From NCBI GenBank assembly GCA_023091735.1, contig JALKBU010001285.1, positions 1-13,144 of the forward strand: 13,144 nt of DNA, given 5' to 3'. Origin of the DNA: Trichomonas tenax (taxonomy: Eukaryota; Parabasalia; Trichomonadida; Trichomonadidae). Below the pieces are notes generated by a model. That model was not told the DNA's origin. It ran no database searches and was given only the letters and a program-made list of their open reading frames with translations. The position numbers and the translations under genes were made by a program. Of the stretch, positions 1 through 9,086 are shown piece by piece (positions within the stretch are counted from its first letter, which is position 1; each line of letters starts with the position of its first letter).

Positions 1-158
1 ATGACTCGAAGAGTCGGAACCCGAAGGGTTCTTACATTTTCTTTAGATTTAATTAAAAAATCGTATTCATTTAATTGCTTAATACCCCATTTCTTCATTA
101 GCTCAGGCGAAACGATTGCCATATATAATCTCTTTCTTCCAAATAAAAAAAAATTAAA
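1..158 (-). pseudogene. 3' part of an unrecognised leftward gene, cut by the window edge
   Basis: On the minus strand a frame is open from 158 to the left edge, with a TAA just upstream at 159-161. The only early Met codon is at 120-122. It reads as plausible protein, with segments FGRKRLYMAIVSPELMKKW and GIKQLNEYDFLIKSKENV, and then ends in a repetitive RTLRVPTLRV tail encoded by the two hairpins at 3-31. The N-terminal part is missing: upstream of the FGRKR segment there are only poly-T codons and a stop, so this is probably a truncated copy. I recognise no family. The overlapping plus-strand frame (1-186, starting MTRRVGTRRVL) is also open, but past the hairpins it becomes a low-complexity Lys/Asn/Phe tail, so I prefer the minus strand. 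The stop codon would lie outside the window. Confidence 0.4.
3..31. repeat. Tandem mini-hairpins with GAA triloops
   Basis: Two perfect inverted repeats lie one base apart. GACTC/GAGTC (3-7 with 11-15) has loop GAA, and GAACCC/GGGTTC (17-22 with 26-31) has loop GAA. Both loops are closed by a C-G pair. C(GAA)G is the core of the unusually stable DNA mini-hairpin known from d(GCGAAGC). On the other strand, which is the coding strand of the leftward frame, the loops read TTC. They form the last visible codons of that frame. Confidence 0.8.
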
Positions 159-184
159 TTATTTTAAAATTAACTTTAAAAATT

Positions 185-261
185 AGTTGCTCGGATTTGT
201 TGTTTATATATAGTGTTTGGAATACATCCTTTATATGTATGTTTTACAAAATCGGGCAACT
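185..261. repeat. Imperfect inverted repeat, 16-nt arms
   Basis: Arm 185-200 (AGTTGCTCGGATTTGT) matches the reverse complement of 246-261 at 13 of 16 positions, with an AT-rich 45-nt spacer. It lies just beyond the 5' truncation of the leftward frame and may mark an old element end. No target-site duplication was recognised. Confidence 0.4.
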
Positions 262-846
262 AACCCCCTCTCTCTACTACTAAAGTGACAAATATATATA
301 AATATCTGACATGTAATGTATTATACAGTTGTTCAACTCAATTAATTTTTCACGAGTTCTTTGGTTCGCAACGCTTCCACCCACGAAATTTCATGCAATT
401 ATCTATATTAACGAAGAAATATTGAATCTGACATTAGCAACTTTATTTGACAGATTCTGACTTTGGATTGTGTTTTATCCTCTGCTGAAAACTTGCTTTA
501 AATAAGATTTAGAAATTTGCACCCCTTGTTGTTACAAAAATCTGGTAATATTATTTTTATTTGACCAAAAATGTAAAGTGTTAAAAAGACAAATGCAGAA
601 ATTCTATCTATAACACTCCTTCATCCAGTTGTGGAAATTAAGGGTGGGCTCGAGAAGATTGGCTGCAAGTATGAGGCAATAGTATTTATCCCACATATAG
701 TTAGCTTCTATATACATTTTTTTGACAATCTGATTTGCAAGTTGAAACAATTCTATATATATATTCGCAACAAATAGATAAAGAAGTTAAAATTAATATC
801 ATAGTATGTTTTTAACAATAAATAAGTAACATAAGGAAAAAATCAA
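262..846. other. AT-rich intergenic spacer with no gene seen
   Basis: No open frame with coding character is visible. The stretch holds a short pyrimidine run near 265-278 and the 3' flank of the cyclase gene. Downstream of that gene's stop on the minus strand, TTAAAAAC near 808-815 could supply a UAAA-type polyadenylation signal of the trichomonad kind. That reading is an inference from a very short motif. Confidence 0.4.
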
Positions 847-3800
847 CTATTTCTTCTTTTCGATAAGATATGTAACAACTGGACCATTCTTGATTTCAAT
901 CTCACCTCTTTCTTTGATCTCGAATGGACCACCATAAATGAGTTCGTAGACAGCGCGTGAAACGTGGACCTTCATTGGAACACCGTGGTGCTCCATCTGT
1001 TGTGCCATGTTGATTGCTGGGCCGAGAATCTCGAATGTCGGCTTCTCTGTACCCAAAACACCAGCGACGATTGGTCCGCCAGTGTTGACACCAACTCTGA
1101 TCTGAAGGTTCTGCTGGATCTCCTGGTTGACTCTCTCGAGCCCTTCAATGCACTCGAGACCGAATTCAACAACATCTTTGGCGTGTACAGCAGGTTGGTT
1201 GACATCGGCAAAGATACCGCCTGCACCCATGTAGCAGTCACCAATGCATTTGATCTTTGTCATTGTTGTGTGCATTGCGCAAATGCTGTCGTATTCCTTG
1301 AACAACCTGTTGAGTGTGGCCATGACAGTGGATGCTGGAAGAGAACCGCACCATGGTGTGAAGGAAACGATATCCATGAAGACGACAGATGTTGACTGGA
1401 CAGCAAAGTTGATGTTCTTTTCACCTGCCTGGACACGAATAACAAGGCGTGGTGGCAAAATCGATGCAAGCATTCTATCACTCTTTGTGCGCTCATCAGC
1501 AATGAGACGGTTGTACATGACTGTCTGTGTATCATCTCTGATTGAGATGATGATGTTCTGGTTGAGAACAGTGAATGTCAAGTTTGCATGGACTTCTGTG
1601 TTGTCGGCCTTCATGTAAATGTATGTGGCCTCGAAGTCATCCTCTTGTGTGAGCTGCTTCTTGTTGTTGGTCTCGAGCTTCTCGAATGGATTTCCATTTG
1701 TGAAGTTCTTTGCGAAAACGCTGACGTGGTTTCCAACAAGATCTTCAGACTTGATGTCGAAAATCCTTGTGATTGAGTTGTTTGCACTCAAAACTTTGCC
1801 TGTAATGTCGAGCATTAAAATGGCATCAGGCATATCCTTAACCAGAACTTCGTAGAACTCTGCATCATTTGTGTTTGAATCGCTCCTCTTGTCCTTGAAG
1901 TTGCCTGCAAGCAACTGGCTGAGATATGGGTTTGTGATAACGATGTTACCCGGGCAATGCAGCAACAGTCTGAGAGCGAATTTCTGACGATTTTCGGAGT
2001 TATTGAGCTGAATCAAAATTGCAACTTCGAAGCAGAAACCAATAACAAGGAAGATGACAGCGCCAGCTGTGTAGTATGGATTGTCCTTTGCCAATGAATC
2101 TGTCATTGTTGGAACAATCTTAGCGAAGAGGTCGTTGTAGTACATTTCGAAGAGGTGGATGATGTGGATGTGCCAAATGTGTGCGAGTCTTGTATCATTC
2201 GTGTAGAATGAGATGTTCTCGTTCGTATATTTGAAGAGGATTGACTTGACTTCCGTCTGTACATATGTTGTCAAAAGGTCCGGGTTCCAGCATCTGTAGA
2301 CATCGTGTGTTGCTCGTGGAACTTCGCCAAATGTGCATTGCTCTGGTGGGACACCGGACAACTCCTCTGTTGAAAGAATGGAGAAGGCTTCTGTGTTCAT
2401 TGATGTGTTACCGTATCTGACGGCCTTGTAGTTGATGATGCCCTTATCCTGCCACTCGGATGTGATGCTGACTAATGCTGGAATTGTGAAGCCTGGAAGC
2501 TCGTAGCCTTCGAATGATCCAGCAAGCATGTTCATGGCGAGAATGGAAGCGAAGTCATAAGAATAAGCAGCCATCAAATAGTCGATCTGTGGTGCAGAGT
2601 GCGTGAGTTCATTGCCGCATCTGATGAGGAAGAAACCTAACAAAAGAACGGCACCCAAGTTGAGAGCGTTTAAGAAAGTCATGCAGACAATAATAACAAT
2701 AGAATCTGATGTAGAGCCTCCATCACTCTCACTGGATGTCGAGAAGATCTTGAGAAGGTTTTCTTCTTGCTTGTTGAGTTCTTCATCGTGTGTTGCGTTC
2801 GTGCTCTTTATGTGCTCGCTGCCGTCTTTCTTGAGGACTTTGAATGAATCGGCAACGTGTGAAACAACATACTTTGGAAGGCTTGCAATGGCTCTGTAGA
2901 TCGAGAGCTTGTCATGTGAAACTTGTTTGACGATAATTACGCATGAAATAATGTAAATGATAAAGATGAAAGAGCAGCCATCAATCAAAGCGTACTGTGT
3001 TATCTTGATGATGTTGTCATCAGCTTCTCTGATGTAGTCATTGAGATATGTAAGAGCAAGTGAAAGGTCGGCAGTCAAAACACGAGTGTTTCCGATGAGT
3101 GTTTTGATTTCTCTCTCAGTCATAACATTCTCTGAAAAGTTCTCCTGCTTGAGGAGAGCAGTGACAAGAACTGAGTACTGCATGATACTATGCTGAACAG
3201 AGACATTCTCCTTCTTGCCAGGATCAGATACATTGTTGCTGTAAGTGATAAATGTGACATCAGACTTATACATGTAACCTCTGACTTTCTCCATGTTCAC
3301 ATTTCGTGGCTTGAATGACATGATATCAGATAAATCCTGTGTTGTCTCTGTAAGTAAGCCAGTGACATACTTGAGCTGAACGCGAGTGTCGGCTGAGGAA
3401 CCGAAGTTCTTTGGTGCACTTTCATTGAAGAGCTCAAGTGGCTTCATGCTTGCGATGTTTTCAAGGCACATGTGGTGTGCGAGAGCGATGAGTTGGAAGA
3501 TCTCAGCTCTGATCAATGAGATCTTCTCCATGAACTTGAGTGGAATTGTGATTGATGAAATGTTCATTGGGATAAAGACTGCGAGGCCAATGACTGGAAG
3601 AATGAAGAGAATAACAAATAGTAAAATCAAGCAAATTCTAGCCTTTCTGTAAGCTGGAATCTTAAGATCATTAATGCTTTCACGAACACTCATTCTTAAA
3701 TCAGTATCAGCTTCCATTCTTTCATCTTCTGGCTCGATTTCCTGGGTTAATGTATTCTCTGTGATGAGGTTTGCATTGATTGTTTCTTCGTCCTGATAAT

Positions 3801-5535
3801 CAATCTCCTTTGGAAGTAACGGGAATGCTCTGAGACCGAATTCGTGCGTTTGATCTGTGATGACAGAAACGCCTCTCTGAAGGAGAGAAACGTTCTGGCG
3901 CCATGTGTTGTATGAAGCAAAGTCAGCAACAACGTCGCGAAGGAAGCGAGCATAAGAACGAGCAACGAATCTTGAGTTGGGGAACATGCGAATCAAGTGC
4001 TGGAATTCAGCTTCGCATGAGTAGATAGCGATGAAAGCGCGATGAACAACACTTTCAAGCTCATGAACGTTACCTTGAATGATGAGATCCCAAATATAGC
4101 GGACTTTGCGCTTTGTTGCCTGTACTTGCTTTCCAATTTTATCGAGTTTTGTCTTAAGTTCAGGAATCAAGTTTGCTTCGCGCTGACGAACGATTGTTTG
4201 GATTTGTTGTAACGTGTGCTTTGCGAGTGATCCTTTAAGCTTGTTCTGTAATATGCCGACTGCAACCCAGTCGAGTTGCTGTGTTTCTGCTGGATAAATA
4301 GCGATGAATTTAGCAAAAGAAAGCCAGATTTGAACATCTTTTGGCCATTTTTCAATGCCTGCCTTGTACATCTTCCACGATAAGCAGTACGGATGTGCGT
4401 AGCGGAAGCCTGCAACGACGATATTCGAGAATTGTGTTTTGCTTTTGATCAACTCTGGAAACTCCTCAGGAGACTCATCAAGCTGATCCAAAGTGATCAA
4501 AGCGCGTGTTGTTTGTCTTTCTAAGAAGAAAGAGCATGAGAAATATATAATGATCCATAGAGCAATAATTCCAATAATAATATATTCTTGGCCTTTCATC
4601 TTCATCAGATCGAAATTAACCTCAATAACCAATAATATGGATCCTGCTATAGCAGATGCGGAAATTGCCTTCCTATAGGCAATGTTCACAAATCCACCGT
4701 ACTTATTCGTCGCGATAAAGATAGAAATGTAGGCGATGCACACGAGAAGCGTAAGAACGACGCGAGGATATAAACTCAGTTCCGACGCAATCCCTGAAAG
4801 CCCGTAAACAAAAAGTGTGATAATGATGACACTGACTTGGACAGACGGAACGATTGTTTGGAGTGAGTCTGGACGGAATGAGATAGTTACAGAGTAAATT
4901 GCCGACACTAACCAGACGTAACCAACAATAATGAAGGCAACTAAAGCGATTCCAATGAGATTGAGAGGTGTTATATACTTCTCATGCTCATATATCATCC
5001 TTCCTATTGTGCCTGTGGCCATTTCACACGCAATTGGTGGTAAAATGTAACCAACTGAGCCAAAGAAGAGTGATATTATTGGAGGAATGATTTGAGGGAG
5101 CTTAGCTTGCTTTGAGTAGTAAATCGCTGCGATAGAAATGAATATGTAAAACACTATAAAAATACAAGAAATAATTATCATGAAATAAGGTGCCGCAATT
5201 TCCTGCTTGCTTGCAGGGCATAGTGAGAAGATGAAGGAAATAACATCGTTAATTGTAGACATCAGAGTTCCTCTGCCCCATAAACTGTAATAACGAGTAC
5301 AAAAGGTTGGACCAAAAAACTGGATGATACGCCAAATGCTGATGATGATGTGAATGAAGAAATATGGTGGTGATGTTGTCGTCACATAGTCGAAGAGAAG
5401 GAAAAAATTATTTCTCATTCGCTTGTAGGCAGACAGTTCAATCATTCCTGCATATCGCGACGAAACATCCAATGAGCGCATAGAGTTTGATCCAAAAGAA
5501 GATGTTGTTGTCGCAGTATTAGAAGCAGGAATCAT
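847..5535 (-). CDS. Receptor-type adenylate/guanylate (class III) cyclase, multi-pass membrane protein with PAS domain
   Basis: This 1562-residue, intronless gene most likely encodes an adenylyl cyclase making cAMP at a cell membrane. About eight hydrophobic helices lie in residues 56-338. A soluble block at about 370-590 has TPR-like helices (HPYCLSWKMY, WPKDVQIWLSFAKF), resembling the TmcB/TmcC TPR region found in protist membrane proteins. Further helices at about 632-657, 851-870, 945-972 and 1155-1177 bracket two loops rich in N-x-S/T sites (N658, N768, N777, N799; N1043, N1107, N1113), so these loops are probably extracellular. A PAS domain spans about 1226-1336, then a linker helix, then the cyclase domain from about 1375 to the end. 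Both metal aspartates are present (D1388 in FMDIVSF, D1433 in CIGDCYM). K1429 occupies the purine-specifying position typical of adenylyl cyclases and E1502 the partner position, which fits ATP. N1509 of the transition-state pair is present, but its Arg partner is Gln1513. The first Met is followed by low-complexity residues, so the exact start is less sure than the rest. Confidence 0.93.
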   Translation of the reverse strand: MIPASNTATTTSSFGSNSMRSLDVSSRYAGMIELSAYKRMRNNFFLLFDYVTTTSPPYFFIHIIISIWRIIQFFGPTFCTRYYSLWGRGTLMSTINDVISFIFSLCPASKQEIAAPYFMIIISCIFIVFYIFISIAAIYYSKQAKLPQIIPPIISLFFGSVGYILPPIACEMATGTIGRMIYEHEKYITPLNLIGIALVAFIIVGYVWLVSAIYSVTISFRPDSLQTIVPSVQVSVIIITLFVYGLSGIASELSLYPRVVLTLLVCIAYISIFIATNKYGGFVNIAYRKAISASAIAGSILLVIEVNFDLMKMKGQEYIIIGIIALWIIIYFSCSFFLERQTTRALITLDQLDESPEEFPELIKSKTQFSNIVVAGFRYAHPYCLSWKMYKAGIEKWPKDVQIWLSFAKFIAIYPAETQQLDWVAVGILQNKLKGSLAKHTLQQIQTIVRQREANLIPELKTKLDKIGKQVQATKRKVRYIWDLIIQGNVHELESVVHRAFIAIYSCEAEFQHLIRMFPNSRFVARSYARFLRDVVADFASYNTWRQNVSLLQRGVSVITDQTHEFGLRAFPLLPKEIDYQDEETINANLITENTLTQEIEPEDERMEADTDLRMSVRESINDLKIPAYRKARICLILLFVILFILPVIGLAVFIPMNISSITIPLKFMEKISLIRAEIFQLIALAHHMCLENIASMKPLELFNESAPKNFGSSADTRVQLKYVTGLLTETTQDLSDIMSFKPRNVNMEKVRGYMYKSDVTFITYSNNVSDPGKKENVSVQHSIMQYSVLVTALLKQENFSENVMTEREIKTLIGNTRVLTADLSLALTYLNDYIREADDNIIKITQYALIDGCSFIFIIYIISCVIIVKQVSHDKLSIYRAIASLPKYVVSHVADSFKVLKKDGSEHIKSTNATHDEELNKQEENLLKIFSTSSESDGGSTSDSIVIIVCMTFLNALNLGAVLLLGFFLIRCGNELTHSAPQIDYLMAAYSYDFASILAMNMLAGSFEGYELPGFTIPALVSITSEWQDKGIINYKAVRYGNTSMNTEAFSILSTEELSGVPPEQCTFGEVPRATHDVYRCWNPDLLTTYVQTEVKSILFKYTNENISFYTNDTRLAHIWHIHIIHLFEMYYNDLFAKIVPTMTDSLAKDNPYYTAGAVIFLVIGFCFEVAILIQLNNSENRQKFALRLLLHCPGNIVITNPYLSQLLAGNFKDKRSDSNTNDAEFYEVLVKDMPDAILMLDITGKVLSANNSITRIFDIKSEDLVGNHVSVFAKNFTNGNPFEKLETNNKKQLTQEDDFEATYIYMKADNTEVHANLTFTVLNQNIIISIRDDTQTVMYNRLIADERTKSDRMLASILPPRLVIRVQAGEKNINFAVQSTSVVFMDIVSFTPWCGSLPASTVMATLNRLFKEYDSICAMHTTMTKIKCIGDCYMGAGGIFADVNQPAVHAKDVVEFGLECIEGLERVNQEIQQNLQIRVGVNTGGPIVAGVLGTEKPTFEILGPAINMAQQMEHHGVPMKVHVSRAVYELIYGGPFEIKERGEIEIKNGPVVTYLIEKKK

Positions 5536-7085
5536 ATTTTTTTCTTTGTTTCTAAAATACTCGCTTTTCTATGCCTTATATGATTTGAATGGTCGGAAGT
5601 GAATTTGACGGTATTCTCTCAATTTTAGTTTACAAATATAGGGTACAACGAGGATCGCAGCATTTCGGTAATACTATTAATGGTACTTTTAGGCCCTAAC
5701 AAATTTTTGACATTTGGCAAATTTTGAGAAGGCCATATAGTTACAATGTCTCTTTGCGTGCATTCGATATAATATCAATTCAAAGACATAAGCATGCGAA
5801 CAGTAAGCGCAATTTAAATAAAAACGTATTTTTTGCAAAATCTTCGTCATATATAAAGCATAAGATCTCCTATGTATGTAAATTCAAATAAACATCAAAT
5901 GGAGTTGATTTAGTTTTAGAAATTCTTTGGTTTGGAAAACTAATTCTCGATTAAACTACGAAAAATAAATTCCACATATATTGATGATTCCATAGAACCA
6001 ATAAAATCGTGGAATGTGTTTTTTCATGGGTGTCAAAAAAATGTCCAAGCTTGCGATTAAATAACTAAAATTATTTGAGACAGTCTGTTTGGTATTATAG
6101 TGTAGCTGATAATGTTTCACAATACTTTAGCCACTCCCCCTGCCTTTTTGGGTGTTTACATGTCATATCGTCAGATTCATTTTTTAATGGATGGTTCAAC
6201 ACTGTTTACACCAAACTCATATGTAAACTGCTAGCTGAGGCTTTTCCGCATGAATTAACGCATAACATGCAATACATGAGTACCAATAAACTTCAAAAAA
6301 TCAGCTCATAAATTACGTAATTTCTTCATATCTCAGAAATTCATACGATGATCATTAATTTTGACTTCAAGTTCTCCAAATAAATTGTATACACTATCCA
6401 ATTCTGTAATAAAAATATTATCATACCGTTAACAATTTTAAGTCCAAAATTATTCAATCACGAAAAACAATAATTTCTTATATTTGAGTGCAGAATCGCA
6501 AAATACAGGCGAATTCTAGCACTTCCATACACAGAACATCAATCAAATCCAACAAAACGTTCAAATTTTACTGATGATTTTAACAAAATAATGATGATTA
6601 CGCTTATTCATGTAAATTTAATTCTCTCATTGTTATTAGTATCATACAAGGAATCAAATGCTTAATTATAACTACTAAAGCAATATATAAATAAATTATC
6701 AGATCTTAGTAAAAACTTTAATGTAATTCATTGGATGTATTTGAAATTAAATATTTTCATAATGTGGAACATTTTTACTATGTAGTACTCCTTAATCTAA
6801 CGTTTTTCAAAAATGAATAAAAAAAATTGAAAATGCCTATTTTAACGATTTGCTCAATCAGCATTCATTATGTAATAATTATAAAATCCAAGTTATTATT
6901 CGGATTTTATTTTCCCCCTCTGAAATGTTTGAAAACAATAAATCTTTTGTTTTCATCAGAGAAATTTTTCAGCATATTTGAGTCATTCTAACTAATAATA
7001 TAAATAGTATTCACTAACTATGGAGAAATGATATTCAATTAAAAGCATGATAAATGAACTAATAATAAATTTCAATATGTAATTT
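5536..7085. other. Long AT-rich intergenic region, no convincing gene
   Basis: This spacer lies between the divergent cyclase and GTPase genes. A 78-codon plus-strand frame at 6075-6311 starts only with TTG and has no recognisable protein character. On the minus strand TCACTT and TCATAT, about 50-80 nt upstream of the cyclase ATG, fit the loose trichomonad initiator TCA-Py-T/A. They are farther out than the usual 5-20 nt leader, so I do not call a promoter. Confidence 0.45.
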
Positions 7086-7133
7086 TCCTGCCGGATGAGC
7101 AGGATATGGTATTTTTTGACATCACTATACCAT
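7086..7133. repeat. Two adjacent short hairpins
   Basis: TCCTGC/GCAGGA (7086-7091 with 7099-7104, loop CGGATGA) is followed at once by ATGGTAT/ATACCAT (7106-7112 with 7127-7133, 14-nt loop). Then comes an AT tract that ends in a T run and an A-rich stretch (about 7170-7217). The first stem is GC-rich against a very AT-rich background. The function is unknown; it could be a remnant of a repeat or of a small RNA. Confidence 0.45.
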
Positions 7134-7465
7134 GTATATCTTATATATAATGCATTTCATTGATTTTAAAATATATTTTTTTTTTCGACAAAAAGAAAAA
7201 GAAAAAAAAAAAATAAAAAGGCTTTCCCGGAATCGAAACAATGGCATATATAATCTTTAGCATTAACTAAACCACAATTCAACATTCACAATTTTTATTC
7301 AATGGTGACACTAAAAATCTTGTAAACAGAAAGGTGACTCAAAAAAGGAAAAAACGCACCAGAGCTGTTTCGAACAACCAAACTTTAATCAAAATTCCTG
7401 ACACCCCCTGCTTTAGACCTGTAGCTAAAGTATTGTGGAACTGGGTAATACAATTTTACAGAATA

Positions 7466-8044
7466 ATGATAACGAAGAAGTCTCTCAAGGTTTCATTCAT
7501 CGGTGATACAAGTGTTGGCAAAACGTCACTCATCAACAGGAAAGTGAAAGGAACTTTCGAGGCTGATCTAAGTTCAACAATTGGTTCTTCCCATCTAAAA
7601 ACGCTTCTGAATGTTGAAGGTGAATACGTTGAATTAGTTTTATGGGATACAGCTGGGCAGGAGAAATACCATTCTCTTGTTCCTTTGTACACTAGAGACT
7701 CAGATGCCATTTTAATTTGTGCTTCAATCAACGATCAGCAGTCAATGATGAATATAGATAAATGGTTTAAAGTCGCTGAACAGGTTCCATCCGCATTGGT
7801 TTTCATTGTGATAAATAAGGTTGATATTCCAGTCGACAATTACAATTACGATAAATTCCGTATTGCGTTGACACAGAAATATGAACGTGTTTACTTTTGT
7901 TCGGCCCTTTCTAACGAAGGCGTTGATGAATTATTCTACGATGTTGCTTTTGAGCCACAAAAACCACATCGCGAAGAAGTAGAAGAGGTTGGTGTCAAAG
8001 TTGAGAAAACTGAAAAGAAGGAAAAGAAGTCTAGATGTTGTTAA
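7466..8044 (+). CDS. Rab-like small GTPase, C-terminal double-cysteine prenylation motif
   Basis: This 192-residue protein has all the GTPase boxes. The P-loop is GDTSVGKTS (13-21), the switch I Thr is T38 in STIG, G3 is WDTAGQE (60-66) and G4 is NKVD (117-120). A G5-like CSALS lies at 145-149, with Leu where SAK is usual. It ends in a Lys/Glu-rich hypervariable tail (about 165-188) and SRCC, which fits geranylgeranylation of Rab proteins and attachment to vesicle membranes. Such proteins switch between GDP and GTP forms to direct membrane traffic; which Rab subfamily this is cannot be told. The start is the ATG at 7466, which gives MITKKSLKVSFIG, the normal few residues before the first strand. 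The same frame is open upstream to 7271 but has no ATG there. UAAA-like AATTAAAG lies about 15 nt after the stop. Confidence 0.93.
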   Translation: MITKKSLKVSFIGDTSVGKTSLINRKVKGTFEADLSSTIGSSHLKTLLNVEGEYVELVLWDTAGQEKYHSLVPLYTRDSDAILICASINDQQSMMNIDKWFKVAEQVPSALVFIVINKVDIPVDNYNYDKFRIALTQKYERVYFCSALSNEGVDELFYDVAFEPQKPHREEVEEVGVKVEKTEKKEKKSRCC

Positions 8045-8312
8045 TTTTTTTTATCTTGAAATTAAAGTACGATATTTTTAACATTTCGACATATGCATTC
8101 TGTGCACGCATACTTTACTGTTTATATGAGCTTTAACCACAATATTATTTTCTCGATATAAAAACATCCAAAATTCAATTCCACACATCATATACTCGAT
8201 CACATCAATCAAAACAGCAGACCTACGAGAGATTTTTCAGATTAAAAATTAGATATTTTGTAAATATCAGCTTAAAATGGATGTATTTTCTATATTCTAT
8301 CGAATCTATTGT
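8045..8312. other. AT-rich spacer between convergent genes
   Basis: This spacer separates the convergent GTPase and SURF6-like genes. No frame, hairpin or repeat worth reporting was seen. Confidence 0.4.
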
Positions 8313-8942
8313 TTATTTCCTACCACCTTTTGACTTCCCTTTGAATTGTGCTTTTCTAAGTTCAGCCTTTCTCTCTCTTTCCTCCTTTCTCTTTGCTTTC
8401 TCCTCCTTTTCCTTCCTCTTCTCCTTACGTTTCTCTTTCTCCTTGCGATCCTTCTTGATTGATTTCTTGAGTTGTGCAGAAGTCATCTCGACCTTCTCAC
8501 CAGCAGCAGCACGCTTGATTCTATCCCAATTGGCCTCTTCTGGGTTTTCAGCGGCAAGTTTTTCTTCGTATTGAGCTTGACGCAATTTTTGGAATTTATT
8601 TTTGCCTTTTTCGAATTTAACTTCCTTCTTTTCCTTGAGTTTCGCGAATTTGAAGTTTGGTTTCTGCTCAGAAGCCTCCTCTCCCTGCTCGTTGTCAGAA
8701 TCGTAAGATTCATCATCAGATGATGACTTAGCATCTGGTCTCTCGATCGGAGTGCTATCTGCCATGAGTTCAACTGTCTTGATTTTGGCTTCTTTGACTG
8801 GTTTAGGCTCCTTGGCCTTGATTTCACGCTTTTTCGTTTTCTCTTCCTTCGGCTTTGGATTGTTCTTTTCGTCCCTCAAGTCTTCGAGTGACTTCTGGTC
8901 AACAGCGTGACTCAATGCTAAAAATAATGCAAAAGAATCCAT
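8313..8942 (-). CDS. SURF6/Rrp14-like nucleolar ribosome-biogenesis protein
   Basis: The product is 209 residues and very rich in Lys and Glu. The N-terminus (MDSFALFLALSH) is short and hydrophobic. An acidic serine patch follows at about 75-90 (SSSDDESYDSDNEQGEE). From about 95 the protein resembles the SURF6 domain: an NFKFAKLKEKKE stretch, then WDRIKRAAAGEKVEMTSAQL, where the W-x6-A-x-G-E-K-V pattern and the following LKKSIKK match the family core. A long basic helix (KEKRKEKRKEK-type) runs to a Gly/Lys-rich end. SURF6 and yeast Rrp14 bind nucleic acid in the nucleolus and act in ribosome assembly. The protein is short for the family. The stop is TAA followed by A, so UAAA overlaps the stop codon, as described for T. 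vaginalis polyadenylation. The assignment rests on the motif and composition, and basic coiled-coil look-alikes are possible. Confidence 0.72.
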   Translation of the reverse strand: MDSFALFLALSHAVDQKSLEDLRDEKNNPKPKEEKTKKREIKAKEPKPVKEAKIKTVELMADSTPIERPDAKSSSDDESYDSDNEQGEEASEQKPNFKFAKLKEKKEVKFEKGKNKFQKLRQAQYEEKLAAENPEEANWDRIKRAAAGEKVEMTSAQLKKSIKKDRKEKEKRKEKRKEKEEKAKRKEERERKAELRKAQFKGKSKGGRK

Positions 8943-9086
8943 GTATTTGTCACTTTTAATAAATTTGTCTTTAATTTTGATTTCGTAAAGAATTACATGT
9001 CAAAAATAATAATAAAGATTTATTTCTCATATTAAAAACTCCTACTTGTCTGCTTTTGGTCTAGCCACTCAAAACATAGCCATCTT

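Noticed and set aside
964..1618. Plus-strand and shifted open frames over the cyclase domain
   Set aside because: They are shadows of the cyclase gene, whose frame carries recognisable catalytic motifs.
5560..5625. Initiator-like TCACTT and TCATAT upstream of the cyclase gene
   Set aside because: They are 50 or more bases from the ATG and the consensus is too short to be convincing in AT-rich DNA.
6075..6311. 78-codon frame in the large spacer
   Set aside because: It starts only with TTG, has no motif, and its composition looks like chance in AT-rich DNA.
7322..7466. Possible intron joining the ATG at 7302 to the GTPase
   Set aside because: There is no GTAYGT donor and no ACTAACACACAG-type branch and acceptor, which trichomonad introns have.
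8281..8723. Plus-strand Phe/Ser/Leu-rich frames opposite the SURF6-like gene
   Set aside because: They are the antisense reading of Lys/Glu codons, with no independent support.
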